Of a stretch of 64,000 bases of DNA, positions 27,601 to 36,393 are shown in pieces. The stretch is taken from positions 35,319 to 99,318 of the forward strand of contig NZ_JAOULD010000002.1 of NCBI RefSeq assembly GCF_029882185.1, written 5' to 3'. Position 1 is the stretch's first letter. The number at the start of each line of letters is the position of its first letter. This DNA is from Candidatus Nitrosopumilus sp. (GTDB taxonomy: Archaea > Thermoproteota > Nitrososphaeria > Nitrososphaerales > Nitrosopumilaceae). A program made the position numbers and the translations under genes. Under the pieces are notes generated by a model. It was not told where the DNA came from, did no database searches, and saw only the letters and a list, made by a program, of their open reading frames with translations.

Positions 27601-27989
27601 AAAAACTACATCACATGGTTGCAGACAAAATCCATGCAAGAGCTCGTGGACAAGTTCAGATGTTGACTAAACAACCAACTGAAGGAAGAGCAAGAGGTGG
27701 TGGTTTAAGATTTGGTGAAATGGAACGAGATTGTTTGATTGCTTATGGTGCTTCTATGATTCTTAAAGATAGATTGTTAGATGAATCTGATAAATCTGAT
27801 ATTTTTGTCTGTGAGAGATGTGGACTAGTTGCATATCATGATGTTAAACAAAGAAAATACGTTTGCAGAGTCTGTGGCGATAAGGCCAAAGTATCTTCTG
27901 TATCTGTAGCTTATGCATTCAAATTACTATTACAGGAAATGCAAAGTCTTAATGTTGCACCAAGATTGTTAATCAAGGAGAAAATCTAG
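24642..27989 (+). CDS. rpoB: DNA-directed RNA polymerase subunit B (Rpo2), undivided
   Basis: 1115 residues in one chain, not split into B' and B'' as in many euryarchaeota. Landmarks: RRIQSPLSRTQPNFEARDLH (fork region), HFGRICPSETPEGSNCGLVK, GYNIEDAIVLSKASVDRGLG with the conserved active-site Asp, GDKFASRHGQKG near 870, and a C-terminal zinc ribbon (CERCG, CRVCG). It is the second-largest catalytic subunit. The rpoA start follows one base after the stop. Confidence 0.98.
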   Translation: MADPSTKRWPVIQDILKREGIARQHLNSFDEFLERGLQSIINEVGQIDIENAEYPYKIQLGKVKLQQPRMMELDGSITHITPAEARLRNVSYSAPVMMEASVVEDGKILESRFVHIGDVPVMAKSNACILHNFSSQKLIEHGEDPNDPGGYFIINGSERVIVGLEDLSYNKIIVDRETVGGNVVFKAKVYSSIVGYRAKLELVMKNDGLIVARIPGSPVDIPVVTLMRALGLESDREIASVVSLVDDIQDELEGSFEKAGDVPTSKDAIVYISKRIAPGMLEEFQIKRAETLLDWGLLPHLGKHPENRKEKAQFLGEAACKLLELKLGWITPDDKDHYGNKVIKFAGQMLADLFRTAFRNLVRDMKYQLERSGQKRGINAVAAAIRPGIITDKLNNAIATGNWGRGRVGVTQLLDRTNYLSTISHLRRIQSPLSRTQPNFEARDLHATHFGRICPSETPEGSNCGLVKNLALSGIISVNVPSEEIVEKLYDLGTVHFFDAKEDLKKDGTRIFVDGRLIGYYKDGEELALSLRELRRNSKIHPHVGISFHKSEIEGSTRRLYVNCNAGRVLRPLIIIKDNKPLLTTELLDKISKKLLSWTDLLRMGVLEMIDANEEENCYVTLDEKDAKKHTHLEVFPPAILGAGASIIPYPEHNQSPRNTYESAMAKQSLGFSTPMMNTSTYVRQHFMLYPQVPIVNTKAMKLLGLEDRPAGQNCVVAVLPFDGYNIEDAIVLSKASVDRGLGRTFFFRIYDAEAKQYPGGMRDTFEIPNAEDNIRGYKGERAYRLLEDDGVVASESPVKGGDILIGKISPPRFMEEYREFESSGPYRRDTSIGVRPSESGVIDTVVMTQSNEGGKMYKIRARDMRIPEIGDKFASRHGQKGVLGILAKAEDLPYTANGMSPDVLINPHAFPSRMTVGMMMESICGKAAALRGKRFDGSAFVGEKMPEVKEVMDAHGFEYSGKEIMYDGRTGKSFPVEVFIGVVYYQKLHHMVADKIHARARGQVQMLTKQPTEGRARGGGLRFGEMERDCLIAYGASMILKDRLLDESDKSDIFVCERCGLVAYHDVKQRKYVCRVCGDKAKVSSVSVAYAFKLLLQEMQSLNVAPRLLIKEKI

Positions 27990-27990
27990 A

Positions 27991-30900
27991 ATGTCTGTTC
28001 AAGCAATTAAAGCAATTGATGGAATTCGTTTCTCTGTATGGTCTCCCACTGAAATCAGAAAATACTCCGTAGCTGAAATTACTGCTCCTGAGACATATGA
28101 TGAAGATGGAATGCCAGTTCAAGGCGGTCTTATGGATGGAAGATTGGGAACACTTGAGCCTGGACAAAAATGTCTAACGTGTGGAAATACTGCTGCAAGA
28201 TGTCCTGGGCACTTCGGACATATTGAACTTGCAGAGCCAATTTTACACATTGCATTTATTGATAATATTTACAAACTATTACAATCAACATGTCGTTCTT
28301 GTGCAAGACTAAAAGTTACTCAAGATGATCTAAATACATTCAAAAAAATCAAAGACAAACATGCTGCCTACACTGTAGTTTCAGAAAAACGTATTCCAGA
28401 ACAAATTATTGAGAAAGCAAAGAAAGCAAAAGAATGTCCACATTGTGGAAAAACACAATATGAACTAGTCTTTACAAAACCAACTATCTTTGTAGAGAAA
28501 ACTGAAATCGGTGAACACAGATTATTACCAATTACAATTAGAGAAAGGTTTTCACAAATCGCTGATGAAGATTTAGAACTATTATCTTATGACCCAATCA
28601 CTGCAAGACCTGAGTGGTTTATTCTTCAAGCATTGCCTGTACCCCCAGTAACTGTTAGACCTTCAATCATTCTTGAAACTGGAATCAGATCTGAAGATGA
28701 CTTGACACACAAAATGGTAGATATCATCAGAGTTAATCAAAGACTAAAAGAAAGTAAGGAAGCAGGAACACCTCCACTAATTGTACAAGACCTAGTTGAT
28801 TTGCTACAGTATCACTCTACAACATATTTTGATAATGAAGTATCTGGAATTCCACAAGCTCATCATCGTTCTGGACGTCCTCTCAAAACATTGACTCAAA
28901 GACTTAAAGGAAAAGAAGGAAGATTCAGAGGTTCACTTTCTGGAAAGAGAGTCGACTTTTCAAGTAGAACTGTTATTTCACCAGATCCTAACCTGGATTT
29001 GTCTGAAGTTGGTGTTCCTGAACAAGTAGCCATGAAGCTAACAATTCCTGAAATTGTTACAGAATGGAATATTGAAAGAATGAGAAAACTTGTAATTAAC
29101 GGACCTGAAAAATTCCCAGGTGTAAACTATATTGTCAGACCAGACGGTGTAAAGATTAGATTAGATTTTGTAGAAGATCGTTCTACCATCGCAGAAACTC
29201 TGGAGATTGGCTATCTTATTGAAAGACATCTTGCAGATGGCGACATTGTAATGTTCAACAGACAACCATCACTCCACCAAATGTCTATTATGGCTCACTA
29301 TGTTAGAGTACTTCCTGGTAAGACTTTCAGATTACATCCTTCTGTCTGTCCACCATACAACGCAGATTTTGATGGTGATGAAATGAATCTCCATGTTCCT
29401 CAAAGTGAGGAAGCAAGAGCAGAAGCAATTCTCTTAATGAGAGTTCAAGATCAATTAATTTCTCCAAGATATGGTGGCCCAATTATCGGTGCACTAAGAG
29501 ACTTTGTAACTGGTGCATACCTTCTAACTAAAGATGGTACCACTTTGTCTGTTCAAGAATTTTCAAACTATGCAATGCTTGGAGGTTACACCGATGCACT
29601 TCCTAAACCTGCAACTAAAACAAAAGATGGACCTGCATATACAGGAAAACAATTATTCTCATTATTCCTTCCAAAAGACTTCAACTATGTTCTTACATCA
29701 AAATGGTCCAAGGGAACAAAAGGTCCAGAAAAAGATGTTGTAATTAAAAACGGTGAACTCATCAGTGGCGTAATTGACAAAACTTCAATTGGTGCTGAAG
29801 AACCAGAAAGTATCTTACATAGAATTACCAAAGACTATGGCAATGCAGTTGGTAAGAACTTCTTAAATTCTATTCTCATCATGGTAAAACAATTCATCAC
29901 TCACTATGGTTTTAGTTATGGATATGGTGATCTTGAGGTTCCTGAAAAGAATGTAACAAAAATTCTAGAAGATATTCAAGAAACATATGATATTGTAGCT
30001 GATTTGACTGATCAATACAAGAAAGGAACTCTCAAACTTACTAGAGGTATGAAGGCTGAAGAGGCACTAGAGGCCTACATTGTTAATGAACTAGGTAAAG
30101 CCAGGGTAAAAGCAGGAGATACTGCTAATGATTCCTTAGATGATGATAACGCTGGAAAAATTATGGCTACCACTGGTGCCAGAGGTTCAGCACTTAACGT
30201 AGGTCAGATGGCAGGTGCATTAGGACAACAATCAAGAAGAGGTAATAGAATGAATGATGGTTATAGTAATCGAGCCTTAACACATTATCAAGAACATGAC
30301 AGTAATCCAGATGCACATGGATTTGTAAAATCCAATTATAGAACAGGTCTTACCGCCTTGGAATTCTTCTTCCATGCAATGGGAGGTCGTGAAGGTCTTG
30401 TAGATACTGCAGTTAGAACACAACAGAGTGGTTATATGCAGCGTAGATTGATTAACGCTTTAGAACATATCAGATTAGAATATGATGGAACAGTAAGAGA
30501 TCCACACGGACATATTGTACAATTCCTATATGGTGAAGATGGTATTGATGTTCAGAAAAGTGATCATGGTGAAGCATTCAACGCAAGTAGATTGGCTGAA
30601 TCCCAAACTATCGTTGATTCTGGAAAGAAAGCAACTAAAGATGAAATTGATATTCTTACCAAAAAATACACCAAGACATTTAATCCAAGATTAACTGAAC
30701 TTGTAACTGATGCTTTACACAAATCAAATCTAAGTAAAGAAGGTGTTGAAGCTGTCTGTAAAAAAGGTCTTTCCTTATACAATAAAGCTAAAGTTGAACC
30801 TGGTCAAGCAGTAGGAATTATCACTGCACAATCAATTGGTGAGCCAGGTACTCAGATGACTTTGAGAACATTCCACTTTGCAGGAATTAAAGAAAGAAAC

Positions 30901-31782
30901 GTTACACTGGGTCTTCCAAGATTAATTGAACTCGTTGACGCAAGAAAGAAACCTGTGACTCCAACTATGGATATTTACCTTGATAATGAATCAAAGAAAT
31001 CTAGAGAAAAAGCAATTGAAGTGGCCCGAAATGTATTGCAAACCAAAGTCAGTGCATTGATTGCTAATACCGAAACTGACTATTCTACAAATATTAAATT
31101 AATTTTGAGTCCAAATAGACTACAAGAAAGAGGATGCTCTGTTGCAGAAGTAGAAACAGCACTTTCATCAAATAAAAAATTCAAGATGGAAGTTACAGGA
31201 GAACTAATCACTTTGAATTTAGTTGATGAAGCTGATACTGCAACTGCTATTGCAATTAGAAATAAAGTTCTCAATACTACAGTTAAAGGAGTTCCTGATA
31301 TTGAACGAGTCACATTAGTTCAGAAAGATGATGACTGGGTAATTCAGACAACTGGTTCTAACATCGCTAAAGTATTGGAAGTAAAGGGAATTGATAAGAA
31401 GAATGTCAGAACAAACAATGTCTTTGAAATTGCAGGAACATTAGGTATTGAAGCTGCTCGAAATTCATTAATCGATGAACTTAATCATACTTTGGGTGAT
31501 CAAGGATTAGAAGTTGATAATAGATACATCATGTTAGTATCTGATTTGATGTGTTCTAGAGGTTATATGCAACAAATTGGTAGACACGGAATTGCTGGAA
31601 CTAAAGACAGTGTTCTTGCAAGAGCCGCATTTGAAATCACTGTTCCAACAATTGCACATGCTGCACTTGGTGGTGAAGTTGAACAACTCAAAGGTATCAC
31701 TGAAAACGTAATTGTTGGTAGCAACATTCCAATTGGCAGTGGTACTGTTGACTTGTACATGCAAGTCAGCAAGAAAAAATAG
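27991..31782 (+). CDS. rpoA: DNA-directed RNA polymerase subunit A (Rpo1), A' and A'' fused
   Basis: 1263 residues. N-terminal clamp zinc motifs (CLTCGNTAARCPGHFGH; CRSC with CPHCG), the catalytic loop YNADFDGDEMNLHVPQ near 460, and bridge-helix/trigger-loop sequence (FFHAMGGREGLVDTAVRTQQ, then QSIGEPGTQMTLRTFHFAGI). Most archaea split this subunit into A' and A''; a single uninterrupted gene is a thaumarchaeal trait. The operon continues with LSm. Confidence 0.98.
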   Translation: MSVQAIKAIDGIRFSVWSPTEIRKYSVAEITAPETYDEDGMPVQGGLMDGRLGTLEPGQKCLTCGNTAARCPGHFGHIELAEPILHIAFIDNIYKLLQSTCRSCARLKVTQDDLNTFKKIKDKHAAYTVVSEKRIPEQIIEKAKKAKECPHCGKTQYELVFTKPTIFVEKTEIGEHRLLPITIRERFSQIADEDLELLSYDPITARPEWFILQALPVPPVTVRPSIILETGIRSEDDLTHKMVDIIRVNQRLKESKEAGTPPLIVQDLVDLLQYHSTTYFDNEVSGIPQAHHRSGRPLKTLTQRLKGKEGRFRGSLSGKRVDFSSRTVISPDPNLDLSEVGVPEQVAMKLTIPEIVTEWNIERMRKLVINGPEKFPGVNYIVRPDGVKIRLDFVEDRSTIAETLEIGYLIERHLADGDIVMFNRQPSLHQMSIMAHYVRVLPGKTFRLHPSVCPPYNADFDGDEMNLHVPQSEEARAEAILLMRVQDQLISPRYGGPIIGALRDFVTGAYLLTKDGTTLSVQEFSNYAMLGGYTDALPKPATKTKDGPAYTGKQLFSLFLPKDFNYVLTSKWSKGTKGPEKDVVIKNGELISGVIDKTSIGAEEPESILHRITKDYGNAVGKNFLNSILIMVKQFITHYGFSYGYGDLEVPEKNVTKILEDIQETYDIVADLTDQYKKGTLKLTRGMKAEEALEAYIVNELGKARVKAGDTANDSLDDDNAGKIMATTGARGSALNVGQMAGALGQQSRRGNRMNDGYSNRALTHYQEHDSNPDAHGFVKSNYRTGLTALEFFFHAMGGREGLVDTAVRTQQSGYMQRRLINALEHIRLEYDGTVRDPHGHIVQFLYGEDGIDVQKSDHGEAFNASRLAESQTIVDSGKKATKDEIDILTKKYTKTFNPRLTELVTDALHKSNLSKEGVEAVCKKGLSLYNKAKVEPGQAVGIITAQSIGEPGTQMTLRTFHFAGIKERNVTLGLPRLIELVDARKKPVTPTMDIYLDNESKKSREKAIEVARNVLQTKVSALIANTETDYSTNIKLILSPNRLQERGCSVAEVETALSSNKKFKMEVTGELITLNLVDEADTATAIAIRNKVLNTTVKGVPDIERVTLVQKDDDWVIQTTGSNIAKVLEVKGIDKKNVRTNNVFEIAGTLGIEAARNSLIDELNHTLGDQGLEVDNRYIMLVSDLMCSRGYMQQIGRHGIAGTKDSVLARAAFEITVPTIAHAALGGEVEQLKGITENVIVGSNIPIGSGTVDLYMQVSKKK

Positions 31783-31797
31783 AAACAAGTGATAGAT

Positions 31798-32028
31798 ATG
31801 GCTGATGAAATTTCTACATTAATGAATAACAGCAAAGATAAAGTTGTTTTACTTCGATTAAGAAACACCAGAACTATTCAGGGTATACTCAAAGATTTTG
31901 ACATTCACATGAATTTGACACTAGAGGATACTGAAGATGTGACTGAAGAAAAACATGAAAAACTAGGAAAAATTTTACTCCGTGGGGATAATATTTTGGC
32001 CGTATCTTTGCCAGAAGAAGAATCTTAG
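31798..32028 (+). CDS. LSm (Sm-like) RNA-binding protein
   Basis: 76 residues from ATG 31798; a GTG three codons upstream (31789) is also possible. Sm1 motif DKVVLLRLRNTRTIQGILKD with FDIHMNLTLED, and Sm2 GKILLRGDNILAVSLP. Archaeal LSm proteins form heptameric rings that bind U-rich RNA. It begins 15 bases after rpoA, so it is co-transcribed with polymerase. Confidence 0.93.
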   Translation: MADEISTLMNNSKDKVVLLRLRNTRTIQGILKDFDIHMNLTLEDTEDVTEEKHEKLGKILLRGDNILAVSLPEEES

Positions 32029-32074
32029 AAATTACTCAATCAAACATTAAATCCTATAAATAATAATTTTTAAC

Positions 32075-33247
32075 ATGCTACATGTTTTTCTATTTTTAAT
32101 TCTACTTGCATTTGGACAATCTGCTCCTGACTACAATGACCCTTACTCTCCAATTTTTACTGACAAGGCAGTGTACACTTGGACTGATAAAGTGAAAATG
32201 ACAATTATTGCACCTAGCTGGAATTCTGATAGACATTTGGTTGATTCAATTGGAGATACTAATGATCATCCAATCAAAATTGCCACATCTGAGCATTCAC
32301 TTGAACCTTATCAATTTACAGAGACTGATGTAAATTCTGGAATTTTTACTGCCGAAGTGATCCTTACAGGTTTTACTCATGATGCTGATGGTGATGGCAC
32401 TTTTGATACAAACCCTAGAACAATTGGTAATGGGCCTACAAGTGGATTTTTACAAGTAGACAGGGACTCTGCAATCACAATATCTTTTGAATTTGCAGAC
32501 GGTGTCGTATTGGTTGAATCAGTGCCTGTAAGCTGGAATCTTGGAACAATCGATTTTGTTGAGGATCTGCTCTATCTTGAAAGTTCTGCTGTTATCCGTG
32601 TTGTGGATTTTGACATGAATCTAAACCCTGAGGCTCTAGATGATTTACTGATTCATGTTTTTTCAGATTCTGATGTTGCAGGAATCACTGTTAACGCAAT
32701 TGAAACATCTGAAAGTTCAGGTGCATTTGTTGCAACAGTCTCTTTATCCCAGAACTCTTCTTCGAGTGGAAACAGACTTTATTCTCTTCCTGGTGATACT
32801 CTATTTGCAAAATACGACGATCATACTCTTCCAAAACCATATACAAAATCAGATAATTTAGAAATCAAAACTATGATCACAGTTGATTCATCAATTCACC
32901 CTATCGATAGGATTGAAAATTTACCCATTACTTTTTCTACTGGTTTGGGAAATCCCTTGGATTCTTTCTCACAGAACACGCAGATGCAAATAGTTGGAAC
33001 AATTAGAAATGATCAAGAGTTTAAACAAAAATTTGTTTATCTCTTTCAAGTAAAAAATGATCAAAATTACGTTGAATCATTATCATGGGTTCAAGGAGAA
33101 ATATCTCCTAACCAAATTCTAGATGTTTCACAATCTTGGATTCCTAAGGATTCTGGAAAATACCAGATTGAAACTTTTGTCTGGAACTCTATTGGTAATC
33201 CGACAGCTCTTGCGTCGTCAATGTTTACACAAATTGATGTTAAATGA
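32075..33247 (+). CDS. Exported beta-rich protein of unknown function
   Basis: 390 residues. Short signal peptide (MLHVFLFLILLAFGQSAP). The body is beta-type and acidic. It includes SPIFTDKAVYTWTDKVKMTI and SGIFTAEVILTGF, and later SSGAFVATVSLS, a pattern repeated in other thaumarchaeal surface proteins, including the 1058-residue one at 9.3 kb (GIFDTGDDSDQ). No PEFG tail and no terminal membrane helix. Its own TATA (cctataaataata) lies about 25 bases before the ATG, so it is a separate leaderless unit inside the polymerase/ribosome region. Confidence 0.7.
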   Translation: MLHVFLFLILLAFGQSAPDYNDPYSPIFTDKAVYTWTDKVKMTIIAPSWNSDRHLVDSIGDTNDHPIKIATSEHSLEPYQFTETDVNSGIFTAEVILTGFTHDADGDGTFDTNPRTIGNGPTSGFLQVDRDSAITISFEFADGVVLVESVPVSWNLGTIDFVEDLLYLESSAVIRVVDFDMNLNPEALDDLLIHVFSDSDVAGITVNAIETSESSGAFVATVSLSQNSSSSGNRLYSLPGDTLFAKYDDHTLPKPYTKSDNLEIKTMITVDSSIHPIDRIENLPITFSTGLGNPLDSFSQNTQMQIVGTIRNDQEFKQKFVYLFQVKNDQNYVESLSWVQGEISPNQILDVSQSWIPKDSGKYQIETFVWNSIGNPTALASSMFTQIDVK

Positions 33248-33298
33248 AAAGTATAATTTCTACGTGATTATTAAATACAAAATTACGTTCCTACCTTT

Positions 33299-35020
33299 GT
33301 GTTAGGATATGTTTTAGTATTATCATTAGTGCTAACCGTATTGTCTTCTATTGTTCTCATAGATGTTTTTGCGGATTCATTTAGCGTAAGTTTTGATAAG
33401 GAATTCTATGATCTTGGTGATTCCCTAACCATTTCAGGCCAAATCCTTGAACTTGGAATGCCTGTAATTACAATGAGCGTGTATGATCCAGATGGAAAAA
33501 TTCTGTCTGCAAATAATTTAGAAATTACATCAGAACAAATGTTTTCTAAAACAATACTTCTTGACTCTCCATTTTATAAAAAAACTGGTCAATATAAGGT
33601 GAAACTAGACTATGGGCAAGCTTCACAAAACCATTATTTTGATGTTCAAGATGAATCTTCAGAGCCTGAAATTATAATTAAAAAAGACACAAAACCTGAC
33701 ATTATCCTACTTTACACCGAACAAAAACAATACACTGACAATGACGTGATAAAAATTACCGGCCAAGTTTCAGCAATGGATTCGCCAACTATCTTAATAG
33801 GAATCTATGATCCGTTTGGAATGCCTGCTGGATTTTATTTTGGTACGATTGATTCTAACTTAGAATTTACTACAAGCTTTCTTGTAAAAGACGGTGTAAA
33901 TTTTAGAGTGGATGGAACATATTCTGTAAAAGCACATTATGCTGAATCAGAAGCAGTATATTCTTTTGATTATTACAAAATACCACAAGCAATTGAAGAT
34001 TCTTTAGATGATAAACCAAGTGATTCTAAACTAGATGACAAAATACAAACAACTGACAAAATACAAACAACTGACAAAACACAAACAACTGACAAAACAC
34101 AAACAACTGACAAAACACAAACAACTGACAAAACACAAACAACTGACAAAATACAAACAACTGACAAAATACAAACAACTGACAAAATACAAACAACTGA
34201 CAAAACACAAACAACCAATGAATCGCAAAATAATTCCAAATCCATTGATGATTCTACGATAATTAAAACACCACAAAAAACTACAAATGATAACACTCAG
34301 ATTAAAACTATACAAAAAGAAATTCCTATTAAAAAAATAAATGATTCAGAAAATAAAGTAACCACAACTATCCAGGAAAAACTTCCAACACAAAATAAAA
34401 TAAAAAAAGAAAATAATTTGTCTGTAGAAGATATCGAGTTGGGAAAATTACTAAATCAAATCCAATTAGAATGTGATTCTAGCACATATGCTGATACCAT
34501 TTCATACTATGATGGAATGGGCCCTGCATTGTATCGATTGTGCAAGTTTGATAGTTCGTTGAATTTTTTTAATGAATCATTGATCAATGATCCCGATAAT
34601 GTTGAAATTCTTGTTAACAAAGGCTCAGCATTAGGGAAATTAGGCTATTTCTCTGAGGCTATAATATTCTATGATCATGCCCTCCGAATTGATCCAAATT
34701 TCCTTCCTGCCAAAAATAATAAAGCAAATGCTCTTGCTAACTTGGGGCAATTAGATGATGCCGTTTTATTATACAATCAAGTTTTGAACAAAAATCCAAA
34801 TTATCTCACAGCTGCAAAAAATCTTCACATTGCAATGTCTACCCTTCCTGATTTGACAAATAATTCATTTGGTTCAGAGGTAGAGAAAATCGATTATTCT
34901 GAATCTTTTTCTGAAAATAGTAATTCTGTTGGTTCTGAAAAACAAAAACTAAATGATTTTTTTGATGAGGTAAGTACTGCATTTTCAACTTTAGGTTCAT
35001 TATTTGGTTTTCTAAACTAA
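33299..35020 (+). CDS. Exported Ig-like and TPR protein with a Thr-rich repeat linker
   Basis: 573 residues from GTG. Signal peptide to about residue 27. Two Ig-like domains of the type found in the PEFG proteins (SFDKEFYDLGDSLTISGQI; TEQKQYTDNDVIKITGQV), then ten copies of a six-residue TDK(I/T)QT repeat, a Lys/Thr/Asn-rich linker, and at about 400-520 three TPR-like repeats (LYRLCKFDSSLNFFNESL; ALGKLGYFSEAIIFYDHALR; ALANLGQLDDAVLLYNQVL). A TPR domain outside the cell suggests a scaffolding role. No membrane anchor at the C-terminus. Confidence 0.75.
   Translation: MLGYVLVLSLVLTVLSSIVLIDVFADSFSVSFDKEFYDLGDSLTISGQILELGMPVITMSVYDPDGKILSANNLEITSEQMFSKTILLDSPFYKKTGQYKVKLDYGQASQNHYFDVQDESSEPEIIIKKDTKPDIILLYTEQKQYTDNDVIKITGQVSAMDSPTILIGIYDPFGMPAGFYFGTIDSNLEFTTSFLVKDGVNFRVDGTYSVKAHYAESEAVYSFDYYKIPQAIEDSLDDKPSDSKLDDKIQTTDKIQTTDKTQTTDKTQTTDKTQTTDKTQTTDKIQTTDKIQTTDKIQTTDKTQTTNESQNNSKSIDDSTIIKTPQKTTNDNTQIKTIQKEIPIKKINDSENKVTTTIQEKLPTQNKIKKENNLSVEDIELGKLLNQIQLECDSSTYADTISYYDGMGPALYRLCKFDSSLNFFNESLINDPDNVEILVNKGSALGKLGYFSEAIIFYDHALRIDPNFLPAKNNKANALANLGQLDDAVLLYNQVLNKNPNYLTAAKNLHIAMSTLPDLTNNSFGSEVEKIDYSESFSENSNSVGSEKQKLNDFFDEVSTAFSTLGSLFGFLN
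34037..34216 (+). repeat. Ten tandem 18-bp repeats inside the TPR protein gene
   Basis: The unit is gacaaaayacaaacaact, encoding DK(I/T)QTT. Ten copies differ almost only at one base (aTa or aCa), in the order I I T T T T I I I T. The runs of like units point to duplication of blocks by slippage. Confidence 0.95.
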
Positions 35021-35095
35021 TTTCCTAATATTACACGCTTGATTTTTCAATAAACCTATAAAGCCCTGACATGACGATCGTCTTAAGGAAAACAA

Positions 35096-35419
35096 ATGAG
35101 TAAGATACTTGAGAAGTCATTGAGAGATGCCCGTAAAGAAGATAAACTAACCATGGGTACCAAACAAGTTTTAAACTCAATAAAAAGTTCCAAGCTAATT
35201 GTATTGTCTCAATCAATGAAAAAAGAAATGTTTGAGCAAATTGAATCAGATGCAAAAAAAGAAAAAATACCTCTAGTAAACTTTCAAGGAACATCAGTCG
35301 CATTAGGAAAATTATGTGGCTTACAATTTAGAATTTCAACAATTTCATTTACATCCATAGATGATGCTAGCATCAAATCAATTTTAAAAGATACACAAGC
35401 TGAGGAAAAAAATGATTAA
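35096..35419 (+). CDS. rpl30e: Large ribosomal subunit protein L30e
   Basis: 107 residues of the L7Ae/L30e fold: KLTMGTKQVLNSIKSSKLIV, then IPLVNFQGTSVALGKLCG, the conserved glycine and leucine positions used to bind kink-turn RNA. Archaeal gene order rpoA-rpl30e-nusA-rps12-rps7 is kept from here on. A purine-rich aaggaaaac lies before the ATG. Confidence 0.93.
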   Translation: MSKILEKSLRDARKEDKLTMGTKQVLNSIKSSKLIVLSQSMKKEMFEQIESDAKKEKIPLVNFQGTSVALGKLCGLQFRISTISFTSIDDASIKSILKDTQAEEKND

Positions 35420-35483
35420 TTGTAATTCCTTGAATGTAAGTTTAAATGAGACATTTTTTGTTCGGAGATAAATAGGAATTATA

Positions 35484-35948
35484 ATGACACAATCAATTAA
35501 ACTCACAACTGATCAAATGCGAATGATGTCACTTTTCCAAAATGTAACTGGTGCAACAGCACGTGATTGTGTTGAAGATGAAAAACAAGATAGAGTAATT
35601 TTTGTAGTTAATGCTGGTAAAATGGGTCTTGCAATTGGCAAGGGTGGTATCCATATCAAATCATTACAGAATATTGTTAAAAGAAATGTCGAATTGGTAG
35701 AATTTGATGATGATCCAGCAAAATTTCTGTCTAATTTGCTTAATTCAAAACTAATTTCTGAAGTAAAAATAAATAAACGTCCCGATGGAACAAAGCAGGC
35801 AATAGTTATGGTAGATGCAAGAAAGAAAGGAATTGTAGTTGGAAGAGAGGGAAGAAACGCAGAGAAAGCAAGACTTCTTGCAAAACGATATTTTGATATT
35901 AGCAGTGTATTGATTAACAGTCCTGAACGGGCAACTCTGGAGATGTAA
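35484..35948 (+). CDS. nusA: NusA-like KH-domain transcription factor
   Basis: 154 residues, the archaeal form with only two KH domains and no S1 or N-terminal polymerase-binding domain. KH1 has MGLAIGKGGIHIKSLQNIVK (about 52-71), KH2 has KKGIVVGREGRNAEKARLLA. It is presumed to bind nascent RNA during termination or translation coupling. It lies three bases before rps12. Confidence 0.93.
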   Translation: MTQSIKLTTDQMRMMSLFQNVTGATARDCVEDEKQDRVIFVVNAGKMGLAIGKGGIHIKSLQNIVKRNVELVEFDDDPAKFLSNLLNSKLISEVKINKRPDGTKQAIVMVDARKKGIVVGREGRNAEKARLLAKRYFDISSVLINSPERATLEM

Positions 35949-35951
35949 TAT

Positions 35952-36389
35952 ATGAGAAAATCACCCCTTGGATTATTTGCTGGAAGAGTTCTTACAACTA
36001 AAAAGAAAAAACAAAGATGGGCAATCTCTACATTCAAGAGAAGAAAACTCGGTATTGATAAAAAGGCTGATCCACTGGGAGGAGCACCTCAAGCACGTGG
36101 TATTGTTTTAGAAAAAGTAGGTATTGCTGCAAAACAGCCAAACTCTGCTATTAGAAAATGTGTTCGTGTACAATTAATCAAAAACGGAAAAACTGTTACG
36201 GCATTTTTGCCACGAGACGGAGCCATGAACTTTATTGATGAACACGATGAAGTACACATTCAAGGTATGGGTGCAACACAAGGTGGTGCAATGGGAGATA
36301 TTCCTGGTGTTAGATTTAAAGTTTTCAAAGTTAATGGTACTGCATTGCACGAACTGGTTATTGGAAAGAAGGAGAAACCAAGGAGATAG
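35952..36389 (+). CDS. rps12: Small ribosomal subunit protein S12
   Basis: 145 residues, archaeal/eukaryal S12p/S23e. Recognisable by the decoding-site loop [20 protein letters not shown] (about 59-78) and [17 protein letters not shown]. The S12 Asp-methylthiolation loop is of the archaeal type. Followed after four bases by rps7, whose aggagat ribosome-binding site lies in the S12 stop region. Confidence 0.96.
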   Translation: MRKSPLGLFAGRVLTTKKKKQRWAISTFKRRKLGIDKKADPLGGAPQARGIVLEKVGIAAKQPNSAIRKCVRVQLIKNGKTVTAFLPRDGAMNFIDEHDEVHIQGMGATQGGAMGDIPGVRFKVFKVNGTALHELVIGKKEKPRR

Positions 36390-36393
36390 AGAA

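Noticed and set aside
34037..34216. CRISPR array
   Set aside because: Repeats are contiguous with no spacers and encode protein in frame.
33973..34315. Open frames on both strands over the 18-bp repeat (Cys/Val/Leu-rich repeats)
   Set aside because: An 18-bp repeat without stops stays open in several frames by default. Only the plus frame with signal peptide and TPR domains is coding.
36235..36393. N-terminal extension of S7 within rps12
   Set aside because: Overlaps S12 in another frame; S7 starts at 36394 after a clear ribosome-binding site.
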